In this document: piece after piece, positions 1 through 5,961 of the stretch | How the letters are laid out: every line of letters starts with the position of its first letter | Numbering within the stretch: the stretch's first letter is position 1 | Source of the DNA: MGIIb-O5 sp036154155 | GTDB taxonomy: Archaea; Thermoplasmatota; Poseidoniia; Poseidoniales; Thalassarchaeaceae | Direction: 5' to 3' | NCBI GenBank assembly: GCA_036154155.1 | Contig: JAYZLP010000051.1 | Location: 1-13,517 of the forward strand | DNA: 13,517 bases | Made by a program: the position numbers and the translations under genes | Notes under the pieces: generated by a model | What the model was told of the DNA's origin: nothing | Seen by the model: the letters and a program-made list of their open reading frames with translations, nothing else | Database searches by the model: none

Positions 1-96
1 AAACCACTCACCCGGAAACATAGTTTAGAAGTCAGGCTATTGAACATATGCAATTTCCTTTGGAACCAAGATGGACGTTCGTTCAATCAGTTCGGC

Positions 97-1737
97 TTAT
101 TCCTCTTCTAATTGTTCAACGAACCCCCTCTGGGAACGAATAACCGTTTTCTCTGAGTCACTCAACATCAAACTGACCCTCCCCCCAATCCAAACAGGAA
201 TGCTTAGGTCCCCGCAAGTCAGAATATGGCCCCCTCGTAAATCCCCCAAACCATCTATTTCAGATGGCGATGGATCATTTCCAAGAAGTACGCTATCTAT
301 GTCTTCCTGGATAACTTCCGTGAACCCACACTCCATCTCTCGTACTAGGGCGCCAGCGGCTTTGGCGACAACTCGATCCACCTCCCCTTTCCTGACTCTA
401 GCTGCATCGAGCCCGATATGGATAACTTTCAGGGGCCTCCATCTCCCACCGGGAACAACCGTCCGACCGCCCCTGATTCTCCTATCTGAAGACCAAACAT
501 CAGTGACCTCGGGAGTGGACCACAGTATCTTCTTCCCCCTGGACCAAAGGTTGGATGGAACTTTCCCCCAAGCCTCTCTGACGGACTTACTCAACTCCTC
601 GCTAATTGGCTGCGGCGAGCTAGGCAGGTCCTCCTTTGCATCTGAAGGGCTCTGGTGGAATTGGGGGTCGCCCCAAGAGTCATCCATTTCGGGTGATTTC
701 TCAAATATTGCGACGAAGAACCCGCCACCGCCAACCTTGTCGTTCCAAACTCTCATGCAGTTAGTTAGTGACTCAGAAATCCAACCTTCTACGGGAGGAG
801 CCATTGACTCTTCCAACTCCTCCCTGTCGGAAATTGTTCCGTCCTCATTCAGTACAGGCCATGAAGTCATGCCGCCTTCGCCAGGGACCCCTTCAAGGAT
901 TTTCGAACTATCCAATAGAGAAACTCCACTACTAACCCTCAGAACTTCCGCTACCACGGCCTCATTCTCTATCGGGTCCAGTGAGCATGTCGAGTAAACT
1001 ACACGGCCCCCTGGCTTAACCACCCTTAGCGCTCTACCGAGCAAGTCGATTTGGAGCCTCTGAAGAGACCTCCCCCCTGAGGGAGACCACTTGCCCCAGA
1101 TCTCAGGATTCTTCCTAGTAGTTCCTGAGCCGGAACAGGGAGCATCTACCAATACCCCGTCGAAGCCATCATCTGGCATCCTTGGTATGTGCCTACCATC
1201 GTGGTTTACTACTACGGAAGATCTGGAACCATGCCTCTGCACATTCGAGACTAGGGTGTTCACCCTTGAACTAACGACCTCGTTAGCCACCACCATCCCA
1301 CTTTCCGAAAGATGCTCAGAGATCTGAGTTGTCTTGGAACCAGGAGAGGCACACATGTCTAGGACCATATCTCCCGCTTCGACTCCCAGAGCCAATACCG
1401 GAATCATAGACACCGCCTCTTGCCTAGTGATGCGACCTGTCTCGTGAAGCGCAGCTAGAACCCTCCTCACTTGTCCTTCTGCCTTGCCTCTATGGAATGG
1501 CAACTCCCAAGCACTCCCTGGCCCATTGAACCACTCTATTTCTTTGGCACTGACTTGCTCTAGCCACTCCTCGACCCAGTCCCTGTCGGGCCTAAGCGGA
1601 TTCACCCTCACGGTCTCTGGAAGCCTTTCGAATGACCCATCCAGCCAAACGTCAGGATCCTCCCTCCAGCAACTTACTGCACGTAGTAGAGCGCTGTTTG
1701 CGGCCAGCTCTTCCCACGTCGCACCCACATCGCCCAT
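97..1737 (-). CDS. NOL1/NOP2/Sun-family RNA (cytosine-5) methyltransferase
   Basis: This 546-aa protein is an S-adenosylmethionine-dependent RNA m5C methyltransferase of the RsmB/RsmF/NSUN family, acting on rRNA or tRNA in the cytoplasm. The SAM-binding loop DMCASPGSKTTQ is at residues 127-138. Motif IV, DAPCSGSG, is at 198-205 with Cys201, and motif VI, YSTCSLDP, is at 248-255 with the catalytic Cys251. The NPLRP stretch at 46-50 is typical of the N-terminal RNA-binding part. A low-complexity linker follows near 350-390, and the last 150 residues look like the PUA-like C-terminal domain of RsmF/NSUN2-type enzymes. The ATG at 1737 suits the family N-terminus, and a TTGATGCA box lies about 29 bases upstream. 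The protein ends in EQLEEE. The family is certain; the exact RNA target cannot be read from the sequence. Confidence 0.93.
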   Translation of the reverse strand: MGDVGATWEELAANSALLRAVSCWREDPDVWLDGSFERLPETVRVNPLRPDRDWVEEWLEQVSAKEIEWFNGPGSAWELPFHRGKAEGQVRRVLAALHETGRITRQEAVSMIPVLALGVEAGDMVLDMCASPGSKTTQISEHLSESGMVVANEVVSSRVNTLVSNVQRHGSRSSVVVNHDGRHIPRMPDDGFDGVLVDAPCSGSGTTRKNPEIWGKWSPSGGRSLQRLQIDLLGRALRVVKPGGRVVYSTCSLDPIENEAVVAEVLRVSSGVSLLDSSKILEGVPGEGGMTSWPVLNEDGTISDREELEESMAPPVEGWISESLTNCMRVWNDKVGGGGFFVAIFEKSPEMDDSWGDPQFHQSPSDAKEDLPSSPQPISEELSKSVREAWGKVPSNLWSRGKKILWSTPEVTDVWSSDRRIRGGRTVVPGGRWRPLKVIHIGLDAARVRKGEVDRVVAKAAGALVREMECGFTEVIQEDIDSVLLGNDPSPSEIDGLGDLRGGHILTCGDLSIPVWIGGRVSLMLSDSEKTVIRSQRGFVEQLEEE

Positions 1738-1756
1738 GATTCACCGGTCCGTTCAC

Positions 1757-1771
1757 AGTGCATCAAGCACT
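1757..1771. promoter_or_regulatory. Promoter box and small inverted repeat before the methyltransferase gene
   Basis: On the minus strand TTGATGCA (1759-1766) starts 29 bases before the methyltransferase ATG, where an archaeal TATA-type box would sit for a leaderless transcript. It lies inside a short inverted repeat, AGTGC-ATCAA-GCACT (1757-1771). A stem of five pairs can arise by chance, so a regulatory role is only a possibility. Confidence 0.3.
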
Positions 1772-1786
1772 CGGAGGAGCGGCTTC

Positions 1787-1794
1787 TTGAATAG
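1787..1794 (+). promoter_or_regulatory. TATA-like box TTGAATAG before the 138-aa gene
   Basis: TTGAATAG lies 47 bases before the ATG at 1834. If transcription starts about 30 bases downstream of the box, as inferred for Sec61-beta and S8e here, the leader would be about 16 bases. That leader contains AGGTTGG just before the ATG, which could act as a weak ribosome binding site. Confidence 0.35.
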
Positions 1795-1833
1795 ACTACG
1801 ATTTTCCCATTCTCGTACCGATCAGGTTGGTAA

Positions 1834-2250
1834 ATGGTTAAACCTCCAACGAGCCGCTCTGGCTTTGCGGCTGTTGTCGCAGGTGGGATGCAAGTGAGGG
1901 TACTCAGGAGAAGGATAGCAGAAAATGCAGGCGAACCTGTCTGTATGGATGCTAGTGGAGCGACGAGAAAATTGGTAGAATTGGTAGAAAGAGCACAGGC
2001 GAATGGTAGGGAGCAGGGACCACTCGTTCCCGTGGAAGCGCTAGTCACCATTGAGGGGGATGATTGGATATGGCAGATAGTGGACCACGACGTGCTAGAG
2101 ATGCTGAGTCACCGACTGGTATTCCAGAATCAAGTGGGAGTTAGAAGGGAGATACTGATGACTGCCGGTCTTGAAACTGCGGTCAGCGCCGCCTCCCGAA
2201 TCGTCGAATTAGACGGCGGGTGCGTGCTAATTGAGACTCTAGAACCATGA
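1834..2250 (+). CDS. Conserved-looking protein of unknown function, 138 aa
   Basis: I do not recognise this protein. It has no signal peptide, membrane segment or Cys cluster. From about residue 19 it reads like a small folded alpha/beta domain: a basic start (MQVRVLRRR), an amphipathic helix around LVELVERAQ, then alternating hydrophobic strands ending in GGCVLIETLEP. It is divergent from the methyltransferase and starts after a TATA-like box. The ATG at 1834 follows AGGTTGG. An internal ATG at 1888 (residue 19) is an alternative start and would remove a less ordered lead. The opposite strand is open from 1674 to 2051 but gives Ser/Thr-rich sequence typical of a shadow frame. Confidence 0.7.
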   Translation: MVKPPTSRSGFAAVVAGGMQVRVLRRRIAENAGEPVCMDASGATRKLVELVERAQANGREQGPLVPVEALVTIEGDDWIWQIVDHDVLEMLSHRLVFQNQVGVRREILMTAGLETAVSAASRIVELDGGCVLIETLEP

Positions 2251-2267
2251 TTTCACCCTTAGCGGGC

Positions 2268-2275
2268 TTGAAATA
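2268..2275 (+). promoter_or_regulatory. TATA-like box TTGAAATA for Sec61-beta
   Basis: TTGAAATA begins 30 bases before the ATG at 2298. The identical octamer begins 31 bases before the ribosomal protein S8e ATG. That spacing fits an archaeal TBP site driving a leaderless or nearly leaderless transcript, and it favours the ATG at 2298 over the upstream in-frame GTG at 2286. Confidence 0.55.
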
Positions 2276-2297
2276 GTGAGGGCAGGTGCGCGGGCCG

Positions 2298-2483
2298 ATG
2301 GCGAAGGAGAAGAAGGGCAGTGGCATTCAGCAAGCAGCTGGATTGATCAGGTACTTCGATGAGGAGTCCGAGGACGCTATCCAGATTTCCAAGACCTCGA
2401 TTTATGCTGCTTGCATAGTTTTCTCCGTCACCATCTATCTTGCTAACCACGGAGTGCTCTCCTGGATCGGCTCGTTGTTCTAG
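2298..2483 (+). CDS. secG: Protein translocase subunit Sec61-beta (SecG-type)
   Basis: This 61-aa tail-anchored protein is the small beta subunit of the archaeal Sec61/SecY translocon. The cytoplasmic half carries the archaeal Sec61-beta signature AGLIRYFDEE (residues 14-23) after a Lys-rich start. A single hydrophobic membrane segment follows at about 34-50. Length and domain order are those of the family. The ATG at 2298 gives the expected MAKEKK start and lies 30 bases after a TTGAAATA box; an upstream GTG at 2286 would add only four residues. It stands alone, tail to tail with the next gene with only four bases between their stop codons, and is not next to secY or secE here. SRP19, another export component, is about 10 kb downstream. 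Confidence 0.93.
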   Translation: MAKEKKGSGIQQAAGLIRYFDEESEDAIQISKTSIYAACIVFSVTIYLANHGVLSWIGSLF

Positions 2484-2487
2484 AGCC

Positions 2488-3330
2488 TCACTCTTCCTCG
2501 GAGAGGTCGACGAAAGGCACATCGTCCTCGAGTAGCTCTTCGGCCCCTACCTCGTCAAAGACTGGAACAGGGCTCTTCGTCAACTTCCCGGGCCTAGAAG
2601 CGATGTACTCAGACGACCGAACCTCAGTGCTTGGATCAGCCTCAATTATCGCACTTGCCGCCCTTCCAAGAGCCCTCTCGACCGCAGGAGCGTTCCTGTC
2701 GGACAATGCCGATCTAGCCTCGTCCAGTGCCTGTGACGCGGAGTCTAGGATACCGCCAATCCCCTCCTCTTTGCCCCTGAGTGACTTCACAGCCTCCTCT
2801 AGCTCCATTATCTCCTCGTTCATGTCTTCCTTCGCTCTTCTTTCTAGATCCAACCACGAGGAGCCATGCTCTCCGATGAGCCCACCCGTGGACTTCTCGA
2901 ACTTCCTGACTCTGACCGCCTCCCAAGGGTTCCTGCCCAGGGATGAGATGATGTCATGCACACACCTAGCCCTGAGCTCAAGCGGCCCAGTAAGCTCAAT
3001 CCTGTTTAGGAAGCACCTAGCAAAGAGGCCGAATCCCCAGTAAGAGTCGCTGACAATCGTGATGCCCAACTCTCCGGCTGTCGAGGTCAGCTCCCATCGC
3101 TGCTCGTCATAGCCGGGCTCAACTGAGAACTGTGGAGGGTCATGAGGGCCCAAGGATCGAAGGGAAGCTTTGGCGACGTCCCCGAGGTAGACCTCCCTCC
3201 CTTCCCCTGGCCAATTCGCCTGTCGCAGGTATCCCTCCTCATCTATCTTCATCCTCGGATCGCCATTCATTACTTGCGCATACAGAACACTTCGAACCGG
3301 ATCCATGCCAATCGGCCCATCACCCGCCAC
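2488..3330 (-). CDS. Uncharacterised acidic protein with a helical C-terminal half
   Basis: I do not recognise this 280-aa protein. The first 140 residues look globular, with strand-like hydrophobic stretches (LGITIVSDSYWGFGLFA, about 88-104) and two Cys (106 and 123). Residues 160-190 are Glu/Lys-rich with heptad-like spacing and may form a coiled coil. Residues 195-230 are Ala-rich and helical. The tail is acidic and ends in DLSEEE. There is no signal peptide or membrane span. The frame opens with GTG at 3330; the first ATG is at 3306 (residue 9) and is an equally good start. TTCAATCA on the minus strand lies about 26 bases before the GTG. Long open frames on the other strand are Ser-rich shadows. 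Confidence 0.75.
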   Translation of the reverse strand: MAGDGPIGMDPVRSVLYAQVMNGDPRMKIDEEGYLRQANWPGEGREVYLGDVAKASLRSLGPHDPPQFSVEPGYDEQRWELTSTAGELGITIVSDSYWGFGLFARCFLNRIELTGPLELRARCVHDIISSLGRNPWEAVRVRKFEKSTGGLIGEHGSSWLDLERRAKEDMNEEIMELEEAVKSLRGKEEGIGGILDSASQALDEARSALSDRNAPAVERALGRAASAIIEADPSTEVRSSEYIASRPGKLTKSPVPVFDEVGAEELLEDDVPFVDLSEEE

Positions 3331-3408
3331 GTGCCACTGTTGCAGCCACTCTGATTGAACGTTGCGCGTACTAGTAACCGCTAAGTCCCTCCTAGCCTAA
3401 CACGTTTC

Positions 3409-3603
3409 ATGCCTCGAAGGAAGTATGGCCGTCTTCAGAAGGTGGTGGACCATCCCCCTCGAGACAACTGCAGCAGATGCAGATCAGGGAAGCACTGCCC
3501 TATACCCGGGCACTCTGGAAACGAGTCCGGTGCCAGTAGGGAGTGGAAGGGGCCTGAAACAGTGGATAAGAGGTCGAACAAGAAGAATCCAGCAGGCAAG
3601 TAG
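3409..3603 (+). CDS. Possible small basic zinc-knuckle-like protein, 64 aa
   Basis: This is a short reading frame with a basic start (MPRRKYGRLQK) and a cluster CSRCRSGKHCPIPGH, with Cys21, Cys24, His29, Cys30 and His35 spaced like a metal-binding knuckle. The rest is Lys/Asn/Gly-rich and probably disordered. Codon choice (many AAG, AGG, GAG, CCC) resembles its neighbours. It fills the gap between a divergent and a convergent gene, and its stop codon directly abuts the recombinase stop codon, a common packing in this window. No convincing promoter or ribosome binding site is visible. It might be a chance frame; the Cys/His cluster is the main argument for it. Confidence 0.45.
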   Translation: MPRRKYGRLQKVVDHPPRDNCSRCRSGKHCPIPGHSGNESGASREWKGPETVDKRSNKKNPAGK

Positions 3604-4728
3604 TCACTCCACTTGCTGGATAACTTCCTGGCTCGGTAGCTCGGTCTCGATTGAATCGCCACTCATCTCCTCTAGCAACTCAGTAAGCGGCGGGCTATTC
3701 TGAGCGCGATGGTAAATCTCCCTCAGAGTCTGGTCACCTATCTCGAGGTACACCCTTGTTGTCGCTATGCTGGAGTGGCCAAGAAGACGTTGGATGGTCA
3801 CTAAGTCAGCGCCACGTTCCAGGAGGCCTGTAGCGAATGTGTGGCGAAGGGTGTGGGGACTGAGCCTAGATTTTGGAATATCAGAAGCCTCTGCAAGCTT
3901 GTCAATCAGTTTCTGGACCGATCTCGGATTCATCCTCCTCCCTCGGCTTGATAGCAACAACGCCCTTTCCTCCCGGCCCTCCGAGCTCAGCTTGTTCCTG
4001 GATCTCCTTATTGGCATCCACGCCTCCACAGCTCTTACCGTGGCATCGGTGAAAAGTACGGTTCTATCTTTCTCCCCCTTTCCTCCTATCACAAGAGCGG
4101 AGAGGTCCTCCAGATCCAGATCCTCTATGTCCAGGCCACAAAGCTCCGACACCCTGAGCCCAGTGTCCAGAAGTATTGTCACTACCGGTGAGGACAACGG
4201 GTCTTCTGAGTTCCCTGCCGCCTTTCTGAGCCTACTGAGTTCAGATCGCCCAAGTGTCCTAGGCAACGTCTTCCTTCGGGTAGGCCTCTGTATCCAATCA
4301 GGAACAGTGTGCCCAAACCAGCCCAGAAGGTGTGAAATCGCCGCTATCCTAGCATTCAGGGAGGAGGGCCTCAGCTCGCCCAGGCCATTCATCCACGCAT
4401 CCATCCTCCCTCCATTCGGATTGGCAATAGCGTGGAAGTCCTCCACGTTGATTGATTGCATCTCGTCCCAGCTCCTTTCCTCTTCCCCCGGCAGGCAGGT
4501 AGTGCTGAACGTCTTGGCTGCAACCGTGTAAGCCCTGATCGTGTGAACGCTCTTTTTCTCCGTTCTCAGTTGCTGAATCCAGCACTCATACCACGGCAGA
4601 CTAGACAGTCTCTGGAGTCTAGAGGGAAGGCGGCTAAGGTACGAGTCATCCTGTGCTAGTTGTTCGGCTCTTCCAATAACGCCGGGCCAGGTATTGGTCC
4701 TCTGGCCATTCAACTCTCTTTCTACCAT
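3604..4728 (-). CDS. Tyrosine site-specific recombinase, XerA/XerC/D type
   Basis: This 374-aa tyrosine recombinase/integrase cuts and rejoins DNA through a 3'-phosphotyrosine. The SAM-like core-binding domain is at about residues 45-145 and the catalytic domain at 155-345. The catalytic set is complete: Arg192 (TGLRVSEL), Lys217 (GGKGEKDR), His292 and Arg295 (HTLRHTFA), His318 (LLGHSS) and nucleophile Tyr327. The sequence matches chromosomal dimer-resolving XerC/D and archaeal XerA better than phage integrases, but it has about 45 extra N-terminal residues and 30 extra C-terminal ones. The ATG at 4728 follows GGCGAGG. It lies 141 bases downstream of rimK on the same strand. No att-like direct repeats, other phage genes or tRNA were seen, so a housekeeping role is likelier than a mobile element. 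Confidence 0.9.
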   Translation of the reverse strand: MVERELNGQRTNTWPGVIGRAEQLAQDDSYLSRLPSRLQRLSSLPWYECWIQQLRTEKKSVHTIRAYTVAAKTFSTTCLPGEEERSWDEMQSINVEDFHAIANPNGGRMDAWMNGLGELRPSSLNARIAAISHLLGWFGHTVPDWIQRPTRRKTLPRTLGRSELSRLRKAAGNSEDPLSSPVVTILLDTGLRVSELCGLDIEDLDLEDLSALVIGGKGEKDRTVLFTDATVRAVEAWMPIRRSRNKLSSEGREERALLLSSRGRRMNPRSVQKLIDKLAEASDIPKSRLSPHTLRHTFATGLLERGADLVTIQRLLGHSSIATTRVYLEIGDQTLREIYHRAQNSPPLTELLEEMSGDSIETELPSQEVIQQVE

Positions 4729-4854
4729 GTTCCTCGCCTTTCATCCTCCAGAGGAGGTGCATCCCTGTCCCTAAGGACGAGCCCAAGTCAACCACCGAGG
4801 TATTGAATGCTTCTCTCCCCGACCATTCTAGGCGGCTCGTTTGTTGGTCGATTG

Positions 4855-4859
4855 AAAAA
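4855..4859 (-). terminator. Possible T-tract terminator after rimK
   Basis: Reading on the minus strand, a run of five T lies 11-15 bases after the rimK stop codon. Archaeal transcription often ends at such U-rich tracts without a hairpin. A weak inverted repeat CGACCA (4820-4825) / TGGTCG (4845-4850) lies just beyond. Termination here would separate rimK from the recombinase gene. Confidence 0.35.
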
Positions 4860-4869
4860 CGCCAGATTC

Positions 4870-5826
4870 CTAGTAGGCCTCTGATGTTCCCCCGTCGCCC
4901 GCTTCCTCTTCGACCGCCGATTCGGGGGAATTTTCCTGAGTCGCCCTTCTCTCTCTCACCTGATTCAGATGCTGGACAATCTTGCTTGCCACATTGACAC
5001 CCGAGGCCGCTTCTATCCCCTCCAGCCCGGGGCTGGAGTTGACTTCGAGAACCAGGGCCCCTCCAGAAGACTCTAGGAGATCCACTCCGGCGATATCAAG
5101 CCCCATCGTTTCCGCGGCCCTGCAAGCGATTTCGGAATGCTTGTCTGGAATCTCGAGCTTCTCGACCTTGGCCCCGAGGTGGAAATTTGAGCGGAACTCG
5201 CTTCCTCTCGCCTTCCTCCTCATGGCAGCGACAACTTTCCCGCCGACCACGAACGCCCTCACATCCTGTCCATGGGACTCCTTGATGTACTCCTGAACGA
5301 GCGGACGCATGTTTCTCTCCAGCATCTGGTAAACCAACTGTCTAGCTTGCTGCTCCGTATGCGCTAGGAAGACGCCAGAACCGTGGGTTCCCTCTGTCAC
5401 CTTGACTACACAAGGAGTCCCACCGACTCTGGAGATTGCCCTCCTGGTGTCCTGCCATGTACCTACGTGAGCTGTTATTGGGACCGGAATCCCCCTTTCA
5501 CTCATCATCTGGCACGCCAGCAGTTTGTCCCTGCTGCTTCTGATTCCATCGCCCTCGTTCAGGACAATGACCCCCATTCTCTCGAACGCCTGGACTATTG
5601 GGACCCCCCTCTCGGTGATGGAGTTGCCAATCCTGGGAATTACAGCATCACAATCTACAGGCCATCCCTTGTTGAACACCCTCACTCCGTCGTCGTCGAC
5701 CACCGTGGTCAGCTTCAGCGGATCGAGTATCTGAACCGACCATCCAGCAGCCTCAGCTTCCTCGAACATTCTCTTGGTGCTGTACAGCTCGGGGCCCCTT
5801 GACAGTATCACTAGTCGGGGCTCCAT
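4870..5826 (-). CDS. rimK: RimK-type ATP-grasp alpha-L-glutamate ligase
   Basis: This 318-aa enzyme ligates glutamate to a C-terminal carboxylate with ATP. It follows Escherichia coli RimK, which adds Glu to ribosomal protein bS6, along nearly its whole length: LVILSRGPELYSTKR at the start, DAVIPRIG near 60-67, RDK at 99-101, the ATP loop VVKVTEGTHGSGV at 140-152, QEYIKE at 178-183, DVR at 188-190, the basic patch RRKARGSEFRSN at 203-214, and GVDLL with LEVNSSPGLEGIE at the C-terminal metal/ATP site (Glu261, Asn263). Related ligases (MptN, CofF, LysX) are possible, but these motifs favour RimK. The ATG at 5826 matches the family N-terminus; extending to the TTG at 5880 adds 18 unrelated residues. 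An acidic tail of about 28 residues follows the conserved part. Confidence 0.9.
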   Translation of the reverse strand: MEPRLVILSRGPELYSTKRMFEEAEAAGWSVQILDPLKLTTVVDDDGVRVFNKGWPVDCDAVIPRIGNSITERGVPIVQAFERMGVIVLNEGDGIRSSRDKLLACQMMSERGIPVPITAHVGTWQDTRRAISRVGGTPCVVKVTEGTHGSGVFLAHTEQQARQLVYQMLERNMRPLVQEYIKESHGQDVRAFVVGGKVVAAMRRKARGSEFRSNFHLGAKVEKLEIPDKHSEIACRAAETMGLDIAGVDLLESSGGALVLEVNSSPGLEGIEAASGVNVASKIVQHLNQVRERRATQENSPESAVEEEAGDGGTSEAY

Positions 5827-5882
5827 GACCCCCGCCGACCACAAACCCTTCTTGAGCCTGTTGCTCTGTGGAATCCTCAATC

Positions 5883-5932
5883 AGGGCCGCTAGAGCCCTT
5901 TAGAGCGTTCAGAAAGGCGAAGGGGTTGAAAG
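5883..5932. promoter_or_regulatory. Divergent control region between rimK and the SAP-domain gene
   Basis: The gap holds an inverted repeat AGGGC-(7 bases)-GCCCT (5883-5899), a direct repeat TAGAGC at 5891-5896 and 5901-5906 spaced exactly ten bases apart, and TTGAAAG at 5926-5932. The last resembles the TTGAA boxes elsewhere in the window and lies 36 bases before the ATG at 5962. The ten-base spacing puts both hexamers on one face of the helix, as for a regulator site. This is inference. Confidence 0.35.
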
Positions 5933-5961
5933 CCTCCTTATTCGGCTAGTAAGTGAGTCAG

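Noticed and set aside
1..96. Possible gene ends or starts at the left edge (a + frame open to 111; a - strand ATG at 47 running off the edge)
   Set aside because: The stretches are too short, lack a recognisable motif or clear control signal, and all three + frames reach a stop early. Nothing can be assigned.
71..997. 308-codon open frame on the + strand
   Set aside because: It lies antisense to the methyltransferase, whose catalytic motifs are intact. The product is Ser/Thr/Pro-rich with no recognisable domain.
1674..2051. 125-codon minus-strand frame overlapping the methyltransferase start and the 138-aa gene
   Set aside because: The Ser/Thr/Ala-rich composition and overlap with two better genes mark it as a shadow frame.
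3767..4531. 254-codon + frame within the recombinase gene
   Set aside because: It is antisense to an integrase with a complete catalytic set and has Ser/Arg/Leu-rich shadow composition.
4820..4850. CGACCA...TGGTCG as a possible dif core or hairpin
   Set aside because: Six-base arms 19 bases apart do not match the 11-base arms and 6-base centre expected of dif, and such a repeat arises easily by chance.
3604..4870. Mobile element or prophage centred on the tyrosine recombinase
   Set aside because: No flanking direct repeats, tRNA target, phage genes or transposon ends were seen, and the protein resembles Xer enzymes. No convincing dif-like site was seen either.
5827..5880. N-terminal extension of RimK from the TTG at 5880
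   Set aside because: The added 18 residues have no counterpart in RimK, whereas the ATG at 5826 gives the family start.
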